A stretch of DNA of 13,997 nucleotides from Rhodocyclales bacterium (GTDB lineage Bacteria > Pseudomonadota > Gammaproteobacteria > Burkholderiales > Rhodocyclaceae), in the NCBI GenBank assembly GCA_021286885.1, contig JAJTBM010000039.1:1-13997 (forward strand). Reading direction: 5' to 3'. A model generated the notes under the pieces. It was not told the origin of the DNA and did not search any database. It was given only the letters and a program-made list of their open reading frames with translations. Within the stretch, counting starts at the first letter, position 1. Each line of letters starts with the position of its first letter. Below are positions 7,735-13,997 of the stretch, one piece after another. The position numbers and the translations under genes are program-made.

Positions 7735-7824
7735 TGGCGGAAAGGGTGGGATTCGAACCCACGGTACGGCAAACCGTACACCGGATGTCGAGTCCGGCCC
7801 ATTCGGCCACTCTGGCACCTTTCC
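7735..7824 (-). tRNA. tRNA-Ser, anticodon CGA
   Basis: The 90-nt minus-strand gene folds as a class II tRNA. The acceptor stem is GGAAAGG/CCTTTCC with discriminator G and an encoded CCA. The anticodon stem is CCGGA/TCCGG. A long variable arm (GTACGG/CCGTAC) is typical of Ser. The T arm is GTGGG-TTCGAAT-CCCAC. The anticodon loop reads CTCGACA, giving anticodon CGA (UCG codons). Position 37 is C, whereas tRNAs reading UNN codons almost always have a purine, usually A, there. A consensus -10 box lies upstream and a strong terminator downstream. The seryl-tRNA synthetase gene is two genes upstream on the same strand. Confidence 0.95.
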
Positions 7825-7838
7825 GCTCGAAGGTCGCC

Positions 7839-7867
7839 ATTATAGCGACTCTTCAGGAAAAAGCCAG
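7839..7867 (-). promoter_or_regulatory. Promoter of tRNA-Ser
   Basis: On the minus strand there is a perfect TATAAT (complement of 7839-7844), 15 bases before the tRNA 5' end. A weak -35, CTGGCT (7862-7867), sits at 17-bp spacing. The GC-rich stretch after the -10 fits a stable-RNA promoter. It lies just after the stop of the AhpD-like gene, so the tRNA can be transcribed alone. Confidence 0.75.
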
Positions 7868-7874
7868 TGTTTTT

Positions 7875-8252
7875 TCAGGCTGCGGCGGTTTCAGCGGGCT
7901 TGGGGCTGCGGGCGGTGAATTCGTCGTAGGCGCGGATGGCCTCGGCGGCGTACATCAGGCTGGGGCCGCCGCCCATGTAGGTGCAGATTTCGAGGGTTTC
8001 CACCAGCTGCTGGCGGGTCACGCCCAGGCGGATCAGGGCCTTGACGTGGAAGCCGACGCAACCGTCGCAGCGAGCCGAAACCCCGATGGCCAGGGCGATG
8101 AGTTCTTTGTGCAGGGCATCGATGGCGCCGGCCTGCATGGCGCTCTTGGCCAGGGCCCCAAAGCCGGCCATGCTGCCGGGGGCCTCCTTGCGCAGGGCAT
8201 CCAGGCCCTTGTTGAGGTCGGTGGTGATCTGGACGAAGGATTTGCTGCTCAT
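7875..8252 (-). CDS. AhpD-like carboxymuconolactone decarboxylase-family CxxC protein
   Basis: This 125-residue cytoplasmic protein belongs to the CMD/AhpD fold. The family's proton-relay and thiol site is visible: E50, then C62-D-G-C65, then H69. This is the arrangement that gives AhpD-type proteins disulfide reductase or peroxidase-linked activity. The helical segments around FGALAKSAMQAGAIDALHKELIALAIGVSARC and the later GVTRQQLVETLEICTYMGGGPSLMYA are typical of the single-domain subfamily found across proteobacteria. The start is supported by GGAGA (complement of 8258-8262). A promoter with an embedded dyad lies at 8333-8361, so it is probably regulated apart from serS. The substrate and reductant are unknown. 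A role in oxidative or electrophile stress is the likely guess. Confidence 0.88.
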   Translation of the reverse strand: MSSKSFVQITTDLNKGLDALRKEAPGSMAGFGALAKSAMQAGAIDALHKELIALAIGVSARCDGCVGFHVKALIRLGVTRQQLVETLEICTYMGGGPSLMYAAEAIRAYDEFTARSPKPAETAAA

Positions 8253-8332
8253 GGCGTTCTCCGAGAGGGGCGGATGGGTGGGCGTGGTGCGTCAAGGTCT
8301 GGAAAGCCTGGGCCCAGACCACATCCTGCAGT

Positions 8333-8361
8333 TTATTAGTGGATTCTAATATATACCGCAA
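8333..8361 (-). promoter_or_regulatory. Promoter with operator-like dyad for the AhpD-like gene
   Basis: On the minus strand TTGCGG (8356-8361) and TAATAA (8333-8338) are separated by exactly 17 bp. Between and over the -10 lies a dyad, TATTAG-TGGATT-CTAATA (8334-8351 on the plus strand), with 6-bp perfect arms. A dimeric redox or MarR/Rrf2-type repressor could sit here, but the factor is not identifiable from the site. Confidence 0.55.
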
Positions 8362-8395
8362 AAACAAACCTGAACAGGGTTTTGTTCAGGTTTGT
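8360..8395 (-). terminator. Rho-independent terminator of serS
   Basis: ACAAACCTGAACA (8364-8376) and TGTTCAGGTTTGT (8383-8395) are perfect 13-bp arms around a 6-nt loop. Minus-strand RNA continues into a T-run. It lies 74 bp after the serS stop and abuts the -35 of the next gene, so serS and the AhpD-like gene are separate transcription units. Confidence 0.9.
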
Positions 8396-8468
8396 GGAGA
8401 AATCCGCGCCGGATCAAGTCCGGGGCACGCGCCCTGTCCTCATGGGACGCGGGCGGGTACCTTCAACC

Positions 8469-9704
<1,236 letters not shown>

Positions 9705-9798
9705 TCAAAACAAAGCAGCTTTAAAGCAGTACAGTGCGGCGTCCAGCCTTCGGGAGTGTCCCGTGCGAACATGGCGCCTCACATGGATTTTCGGTTAT

Positions 9799-9814
9799 AT
9801 TGCAGCGCAGCAAT
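9799..9814. promoter_or_regulatory. ATTGC-a-GCGC-a-GCAAT dyad between serS and the small unknown gene
   Basis: This 16-bp site is self-complementary at 14 of 16 positions. TGC-rich dyads of this general shape resemble sites described for the polyhydroxyalkanoate regulator PhaR, and a PHB-depolymerase-like gene lies about 500 bp away. The resemblance is from memory and weak. The site sits in the divergent region between serS and the gene at 9946. Confidence 0.3.
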
Positions 9815-9842
9815 CCAGCATTGGCCAAAAATGCTGGCTTTT
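9815..9842 (+). terminator. Terminator-like hairpin in the 5' region of the small unknown gene
   Basis: CCAGCATT (9815-9822) and AATGCTGG (9830-9837) form a perfect 8-bp stem with a 7-nt loop, followed on the plus strand by CTTTT. No plus-strand gene ends here. It may end a short non-coding transcript, act as an attenuator in the leader of the gene at 9946, or block transcription leaking from upstream. Confidence 0.45.
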
Positions 9843-9945
9843 GTCAGGCCGGACTTGATTTCATCGCACCACGACACATCATTAAAGTATGGTTGGCGCG
9901 CCCAGCGTGTCCAGCCCACCAGAACAAACAGCCGAGGAGACAGCC

Positions 9946-10227
9946 ATGCTATCCATCCGTGACTGCCTGGATTACTGCGATCTGACCGACGAAGATATTG
10001 CCATCATCGCCGAACATCATGACATTCCGGAAGCCGCTGCCGCCCAGATTGCCTGCGGGCTGGTGCAGAGCCGGGAAGGCACCCTGATGCTGACCCAGTT
10101 CATGCTCGACCTGGTCGATGCCGCCGAACACCGGGGCGACCACGTCAAGGCCGAACGCTTTCGGGCCGCTTGCGTGCGCTTCATCCGCACCCATCCGCTG
10201 ATTCAGCAAGAGCCCCAAGAACACTGA
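9946..10227 (+). CDS. Small helical protein of unknown function
   Basis: This gene encodes 93 residues. A longer frame starts at 9889, but a strong GAGGAG (9934-9939) seven bases before ATG 9946 fixes the start as MLSIRD. The protein is acidic and predicted all-helical. It begins LSIRDCLDYCDLTDEDIAII and has a central LVQSREGTLMLTQFMLDLVDAAEHRG segment and a basic C-terminal helix (FRAACVRFIRTHPL). There are three Cys in no metal-binding spacing, and no signal or membrane segment. I do not recognise the family. It stands alone: serS is divergent on the left and a convergent esterase gene follows on the right. Its upstream region holds a dyad and a terminator-like hairpin, so it may be regulated. 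Confidence 0.8.
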   Translation: MLSIRDCLDYCDLTDEDIAIIAEHHDIPEAAAAQIACGLVQSREGTLMLTQFMLDLVDAAEHRGDHVKAERFRAACVRFIRTHPLIQQEPQEH

Positions 10228-10272
10228 GACCCACGGCAGCTTTCCGTACAAGCGCGGCATTATACCCGCTTG

Positions 10273-10309
10273 GCAGGCCGACCCTGCTGCCGTGTCGGCC
10301 TGCGGTTTT
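10273..10309 (+). terminator. Terminator after the small unknown gene
   Basis: GCAGGCCGAC (10273-10282) and GTCGGCCTGC (10294-10303) are perfect 10-bp arms with an 11-nt loop, followed by GGTTTT on the plus strand. It sits between the convergent genes ending at 10227 and 10341. Confidence 0.75.
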
Positions 10310-10340
10310 GGAGAGCGACTTTGAAAGCCTGTGGAGGCCT

Positions 10341-11324
10341 TTATCGCCCCAGCTGCTCCACCATCCCCCACACCGCCCGGATCTGGGCGCCATTGCGGGT
10401 GGCGTAGGCTGCATCGGTGTAGCCCCACCAATCCCAGCAGCCCTTGGGATTGCTCACCAAGCGAGGCGCGATCTGGGGATATAGCACAATGAGCCGGTTG
10501 GCCTCGGCCCATTCGTTGTAGCCGCTGCCCTCCACGAAACGCCGCCCGATCTGCTCGGCGCTTTGTTCGCACCCATGGAACGCCACATGCACCCGGCAGC
10601 CCCCCTGCGTGCAGGCGGCGGGGATGTAGGCATAGCCCGTATCAGCCATGCCCGCATCGCGGGCGCCGTAGGGCGTCTGGTCGAAGGCGTGCAGATGCTC
10701 GGGGCGGGCCCCCTGGCGCGGCTGGAGCGGCCCCAGCAGGAAGGCCAGCAAGGCCCCTGCCCCATCAAAATCCCCACAGCGGTTAATGTGGGGCGAAACC
10801 TTGTTGCTGCCACACGCCAGGGCGGCCGGATCAGCCACCGAAATCATCCCGTGGCCTGCTTCGGGCAGGGATACAAACGCGATCTGAGGCGCGGGGATCC
10901 AATCCCGGTAAAAAGCCAGCAGGGCCTGGACCACCGGGCGCTCCACCACCTGATCGTTATGCCCGCCCAGGACCCACACCCGCTGCCGGGCGAGGGCGGC
11001 CGGCGGGTCGATGCTCCCGGCGCGGGCCCGGTTTTCGATGAGCGCCCGGGTATCTGCCGGAATGGGGGGCGGAAACCAGCGGGAGCCGGCCATGCAGTGG
11101 GTCAGCGCACGCAGCATGCTGCCCTGGGCGCAATCGTAGGGGCCGGCGGCAAAAATCCCGGCGCCGCTCACCTGCTGGGCGTGGGCCACCTGCATCTGCA
11201 CCGCCATATACCCACCTGAAGACACGCCGGACACGCTGATGTCCTGCCCCGCCTTGAGGGCCGGCAAGGGTGCTGCCTGGGCTGCAGCAAGGCCCAGCAT
11301 GCCCAACACCATGGCGCAACGCAT
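10341..11324 (-). CDS. Secreted PHB-depolymerase-like esterase, type-2 (permuted) order
   Basis: This is a 327-residue alpha/beta hydrolase of the PHB depolymerase/esterase family. The frame extends upstream, but ATG 11324 has an excellent GGGAGGT (complement of 11329-11335) and begins a signal peptide (MVLGMLGLAAAQA, cleavage near residue 18). The lipase box G33-V-S35-S-G37 gives the nucleophile S35. Likely triad partners are D124 (GGHNDQVV) and H158 (EAGHGM). An oxyanion-type FHGC motif (H250) lies C-terminal to the triad. This Ser-first, oxyanion-last order is that of type-2 PHB depolymerase domains. Paired Cys residues suggest periplasmic or extracellular folding. No separate substrate-binding domain is visible, so it may act on short-chain or amorphous polymer, or be a general esterase. 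Its start overlaps the stop of the MAPEG gene (TGATG). Confidence 0.85.
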   Translation of the reverse strand: MRCAMVLGMLGLAAAQAAPLPALKAGQDISVSGVSSGGYMAVQMQVAHAQQVSGAGIFAAGPYDCAQGSMLRALTHCMAGSRWFPPPIPADTRALIENRARAGSIDPPAALARQRVWVLGGHNDQVVERPVVQALLAFYRDWIPAPQIAFVSLPEAGHGMISVADPAALACGSNKVSPHINRCGDFDGAGALLAFLLGPLQPRQGARPEHLHAFDQTPYGARDAGMADTGYAYIPAACTQGGCRVHVAFHGCEQSAEQIGRRFVEGSGYNEWAEANRLIVLYPQIAPRLVSNPKGCWDWWGYTDAAYATRNGAQIRAVWGMVEQLGR

Positions 11325-11725
11325 CAGACACCTCCCAGCAACTGACGCAATACCCCATAACCTGCTGCAAGCCCCAGGCCTCCAAAGGCCAGCGCCCCCA
11401 GGGTGAAGCCCCGCGCCCGCAAACGGGCTTCCCGTGCGTAGCCCAGCGCATACCAGATCCGCCCCACCAGCCACAGACCGCCCAGGGCTGCAGCCAGCGT
11501 ATCGCTGGTGAATACCGCACAGACCCACAGGCAAGGCAGCGTCATCACCGCCCATTCCAGGGTGTTCATCTGGACTCGATACAGGCGCTCGAAGGTAGGA
11601 TGCCCCGTGGTAGCCGGGGCGACGATGCCGTACGTATGGCGGGCCCTACCCACCGCAAAACAGGTGCCAAACATCAGGAGCGCCATCAGCAGGGTGATGC
11701 CGGCGGTCAGGGGGCAATTCGTCAT
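11324..11725 (-). CDS. MAPEG-family membrane protein
   Basis: This 133-residue integral membrane protein has four hydrophobic helices, at about residues 8-27, 57-75, 77-98 and 107-128. After the first helix comes FERLYRVQMNTLEW, with R50, N54 and E57 in the R-V-Q-x-N-x-x-E pattern that defines MAPEG proteins (membrane-associated eicosanoid and glutathione metabolism). Bacterial members may be glutathione transferases or peroxidases, but most are uncharacterised. A GGAAG lies upstream of ATG 11725 at slightly long spacing. The stop codon shares one base with the start of the esterase gene, so the two are probably co-translated. A functional link to the esterase is not obvious. The 96 bp before it is shared with the divergent ABC exporter gene. 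Confidence 0.87.
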   Translation of the reverse strand: MTNCPLTAGITLLMALLMFGTCFAVGRARHTYGIVAPATTGHPTFERLYRVQMNTLEWAVMTLPCLWVCAVFTSDTLAAALGGLWLVGRIWYALGYAREARLRARGFTLGALAFGGLGLAAGYGVLRQLLGGV

Positions 11726-11821
11726 GAAGCAATCTTCCGATGCAAAAATGCGGATGCTACCGGACTCGGATGGATGAGGTATCGGTTAGCATCATTCGCC
11801 TGCCACCTCCGAAAGCCTTAA

Positions 11822-13546
11822 ATGCTGCAACTCTTGCCTGATCTGCTTCGTCCCTATCGCCTGCGCCTGCTGATTGCTGGAGTGGCCTTGTTGGTGGCGG
11901 CGGGCACCATGTTGAGTGTGGGCCAGGGCCTGCGGTTGGTGATTGACCAGGGGTTTGCGGCCCGGGATCCGGCCTGGCTGGATCGTAGTCTGGCGATTAC
12001 TTTTGGGTTGGTGGCGCTGCTGGCCTCTTCTACCTATCTGCGGTTTTATCAGGTGTCGTGGCTGGGCGAACGGGTTACGGCGGATCTGCGCAAGCGGGTG
12101 TTTGACCACCTGCTCACCCTGCCCCCGGCCTGGTTTGAAGCGGGGCGCACCGGCGAGATCGTGGCCCGTTTGAGCGCCGATACCACCCAGATCGAAAACC
12201 TGATTGGCTCCGGCCTGTCGATTGCGCTGCGTAACAGCCTGCTCCTGGTGGGTGGGCTGGTGATGATGCTGGGCACCAGCCTCAAGCTGAGTCTGCTCAC
12301 CCTGGCCGGGGTGCCGGTGGTGGTGGCGCCGATTCTGCTGTTCGGGCGCCGGGTGCGCCGTCTGGCCAAGGAAAGCCAGGCCCAGGTGGCGGCCCTGGGC
12401 AACCGGATCGACGAGAGCATCCACGAAATCCGCACCGTCCAGGCCTACGGCCATGAAGATGCCGACCGGGCCGACTTTGCGCGTCAGGTCGAAACCGGCT
12501 TTGGGGTGAGCCGGGAACGTATTGCCAACCGGGCCCGGCTGGTGGCGGCCGTGCTCCTGCTGGTGTTCGGCGCGATTGCGGTGATCCTGTGGCTCGGGGG
12601 GCATGATGTGCTGGCCGGGCGCCTGAGTGCGGGGGATCTTTCCGCCTTCGTGTTCTACGCCGCCATTGTGGCCGGCAGCCTGGGCACCCTGTCTGAAGTG
12701 TGGGGAGATTTTCAGCGGGCGAGTGGCGCAAGCGAACGCCTGCGGGAAATCCTGGCGACCCGGGCCGACATCGGCTGCCCCGCCCATCCCCAGCCCTTGC
12801 CCGAGCCCGCCCGGGGCGCACTGGCGTTTGTCGGGGTGCGCTTCAGCTACCCCAGCCGGCCCGATCAGCCGGCGCTGAATGATTTCAGCCTGCAGGTGGC
12901 GCCGGGTGAAACCCTGGCCCTGGTGGGCCCTTCGGGCTCGGGCAAGAGCACTTTGTTCCAGCTGCTGCTGCGCTTTTACGATCCGGCCCAGGGCGAAATC
13001 CGGATCGATGGGGTGCCCCTGCCCGCCTGCGATCCCCAGGCTTTGCGGGCGCGCATGGCGCTGGTGTCGCAGGATGCGGTGATCTTTGCCGGCTCGGTGC
13101 TGGAAAACGTGCGCTACGCCCGCCCCGAAGCCCCCGAGGCCGAGGTGGAAGCGGCCTGCCGGGCGGCCTTCGCCCATGAGTTCATCTGCGCGCTGCCGGA
13201 GGGCTACCACACTGAGCTGGGCGAACGGGGCGTGCGCCTCTCGGGAGGCCAGCGCCAGCGCATTGCGATTGCCCGGGCGCTGCTGGCCGACCGGCCCATT
13301 CTGCTGCTGGATGAGGCCACATCTGCCCTGGATGCCGAGAGCGAACGCATGGTGCAGGAGGCCCTGGACGGGCTCATGGCCCGGCGCACCACCCTGGTCA
13401 TCGCCCACCGCCTGGCCACCGTGCAAAAGGCTGATCGGATTCTGGTGATGGATGCGGGGCGGATTGTGGATCAGGGCAGCCACGCCGAGCTGATGGCCCG
13501 GGATGGGCTCTATGCGCGGCTTGCGAGCCTGCAGTTTTTGGCCTGA
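11822..13546 (+). CDS. MsbA-related ABC exporter (fused permease-ATPase)
   Basis: This is a half-transporter of 574 residues that would work as a homodimer in the inner membrane. The transmembrane domain covers about residues 15-295, with six predicted helices. Its substrate is unknown, with lipids, drugs or peptides typical for the group. The nucleotide-binding domain is complete: Walker A GPSGSGKST at 369-377, Q-loop Q417, signature LSGGQRQR at 473-480, Walker B ILLLDE at 493-498, and H529 in the H-loop. An in-frame TAA directly before ATG 11822 fixes the earliest start, and there is no strong Shine-Dalgarno. Length and layout match the MsbA-related subfamily found beside unrelated genes in many proteobacteria, rather than lipid-A MsbA itself, which usually sits with lpxK. 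It is divergent from the MAPEG gene and 126 bp before ettA. Confidence 0.92.
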   Translation: MLQLLPDLLRPYRLRLLIAGVALLVAAGTMLSVGQGLRLVIDQGFAARDPAWLDRSLAITFGLVALLASSTYLRFYQVSWLGERVTADLRKRVFDHLLTLPPAWFEAGRTGEIVARLSADTTQIENLIGSGLSIALRNSLLLVGGLVMMLGTSLKLSLLTLAGVPVVVAPILLFGRRVRRLAKESQAQVAALGNRIDESIHEIRTVQAYGHEDADRADFARQVETGFGVSRERIANRARLVAAVLLLVFGAIAVILWLGGHDVLAGRLSAGDLSAFVFYAAIVAGSLGTLSEVWGDFQRASGASERLREILATRADIGCPAHPQPLPEPARGALAFVGVRFSYPSRPDQPALNDFSLQVAPGETLALVGPSGSGKSTLFQLLLRFYDPAQGEIRIDGVPLPACDPQALRARMALVSQDAVIFAGSVLENVRYARPEAPEAEVEAACRAAFAHEFICALPEGYHTELGERGVRLSGGQRQRIAIARALLADRPILLLDEATSALDAESERMVQEALDGLMARRTTLVIAHRLATVQKADRILVMDAGRIVDQGSHAELMARDGLYARLASLQFLA

Positions 13547-13672
13547 TTTTGGCTTGAGTACGGGCGCGATTCCGCGCCGAACATGGCCCCCAGGGCCGCC
13601 CGGCACGGGACGGGCCACCCCCTTCTAGGGTAAAGTCACGCCTTTGTGTTATCGGCTTTTTGAAAGGCACCC
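13547..13672 (+). other. Spacer between ABC exporter gene and ettA
   Basis: This region holds a GC-rich hairpin, GGCGCG-attc-CGCGCC (13563-13578), without a U-tract. It may weakly terminate or pause the exporter transcript. A TAGGGT-like -10 (13626-13631) could serve ettA, but the -35 is not convincing. The ettA ribosome-binding site GAAAGG is at 13662-13667. Confidence 0.4.
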
Positions 13673-13997
13673 ATGGCCCAATACGTCATGTCCATGCTCC
13701 GCGTGAGCAAGGTCGTCCCGCCCAAGCGGCAGATCATCAAGGATATTTCCCTCTCCTTCTTCCCGGGCGCCAAGATCGGCCTGCTGGGCCTGAACGGCGC
13801 GGGCAAGTCCACCGTGCTCAAGATCATGGCCGGCGTGGAAAAGGAATACGACGGCGAAGTCCAGTGGCAGCCCAATATGTCCATCGGCTACCTGCCCCAG
13901 GAGCCCCAGCTGGACGCTAACAAAACCGTGCGCGAAGAGGTGGAATCCGGCCTCGGCGAGGTGATGGAAGCCAAGCAGAAGCTCGAAGAGGTCTACG
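13673..13997 (+). CDS. ettA: EttA translational throttle ABC-F ATPase (5' part)
   Basis: The first 108 codons are present and the gene runs off the window; the full protein is normally about 555 residues. EttA binds the ribosomal E site and, depending on the ATP/ADP ratio, gates the first steps of elongation. The N-terminus MAQYVMSMLRVSKVVPPKRQ, followed by ISLSFFPGAKIGLLGLNGAG, is nearly identical to the E. coli protein (formerly YjjK). The first Walker A is GLNGAGKST at residues 39-47, and the Q-loop is at Q76 in GYLPQEPQL. ATG 13673 is chosen over in-frame ATGs at codons 6 and 8 because it matches known EttA starts and has GAAAGG at 13662-13667. Confidence 0.96.
   Translation, partial: MAQYVMSMLRVSKVVPPKRQIIKDISLSFFPGAKIGLLGLNGAGKSTVLKIMAGVEKEYDGEVQWQPNMSIGYLPQEPQLDANKTVREEVESGLGEVMEAKQKLEEVY

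Noticed and set aside
7630..7818. Minus-strand 62-codon frame covering tRNA-Ser
   Set aside because: Its sequence is just the tRNA and its terminator read as protein.
10341..11555. Longer version of the esterase starting at 11555
   Set aside because: The extra 77 residues are the MAPEG gene in another frame. ATG 11324 has a strong ribosome-binding site and begins a signal peptide.
11792..13618. 608-codon minus-strand open frame opposite the ABC exporter gene
   Set aside because: It is a shadow frame rich in His, Gln and Pro. The plus strand carries all ABC motifs in order.

Overview
This window looks like chromosomal DNA of a GC-rich betaproteobacterium, plausibly of the Rhodocyclales (Azospira/Dechlorosoma-like). 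That placement rests on codon use, on the flavour of the SerS, EttA and CzcA proteins, and on the serS / tRNA-Ser neighbourhood. It is inference, not a database result.

Layout. Positions 1-267 hold the 3' end of an unrecognised gene. Positions 304-6559 are a complete plus-strand heavy-metal efflux locus: a CzcI-like small periplasmic protein, then czcC, czcB and czcA, encoding the outer-membrane channel, periplasmic adaptor and RND pump of a Zn/Co/Cd-type exporter. CzcA carries the D402/D408/E415 signature of divalent-cation pumps. No regulator (czcRS) or CDF transporter is present in the window.

Positions 6558-7735 (minus strand) have visibly lower GC. They hold a zeta-toxin-like kinase, an overlapping 65-residue partner gene, a 15-bp perfect palindrome at the likely promoter, and short direct repeats near the 3' side of a tRNA gene. 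This looks like an acquired toxin-antitoxin-like cassette.

Positions 7735-9692 (minus strand) hold a housekeeping block: seryl-tRNA synthetase with its terminator, an AhpD-like CxxC protein with its own promoter and operator-like dyad, and tRNA-Ser(CGA) with promoter and terminator. The synthetase lacks about 18 residues that are conserved in SerS proteins. The cut is exactly in frame, between motifs 2 and 3. This is the most striking anomaly in the window.

Positions 9946-10227 (plus) encode a small unknown protein with a structured upstream region. It converges on a minus-strand pair, 11725-10341: a MAPEG-family membrane protein translationally coupled to a secreted type-2 (permuted) PHB-depolymerase-like esterase. 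Divergent from these, 11822-13546 (plus) encodes a complete MsbA-related ABC exporter. The window ends inside ettA (13673 onward), the translational throttle ABC-F ATPase.

Most of the window is ordinary chromosome. The items worth a second look are the serS deletion, the unusual C at position 37 of tRNA-Ser, the zeta-like toxin cassette, and several dyads or hairpins in intergenic DNA.
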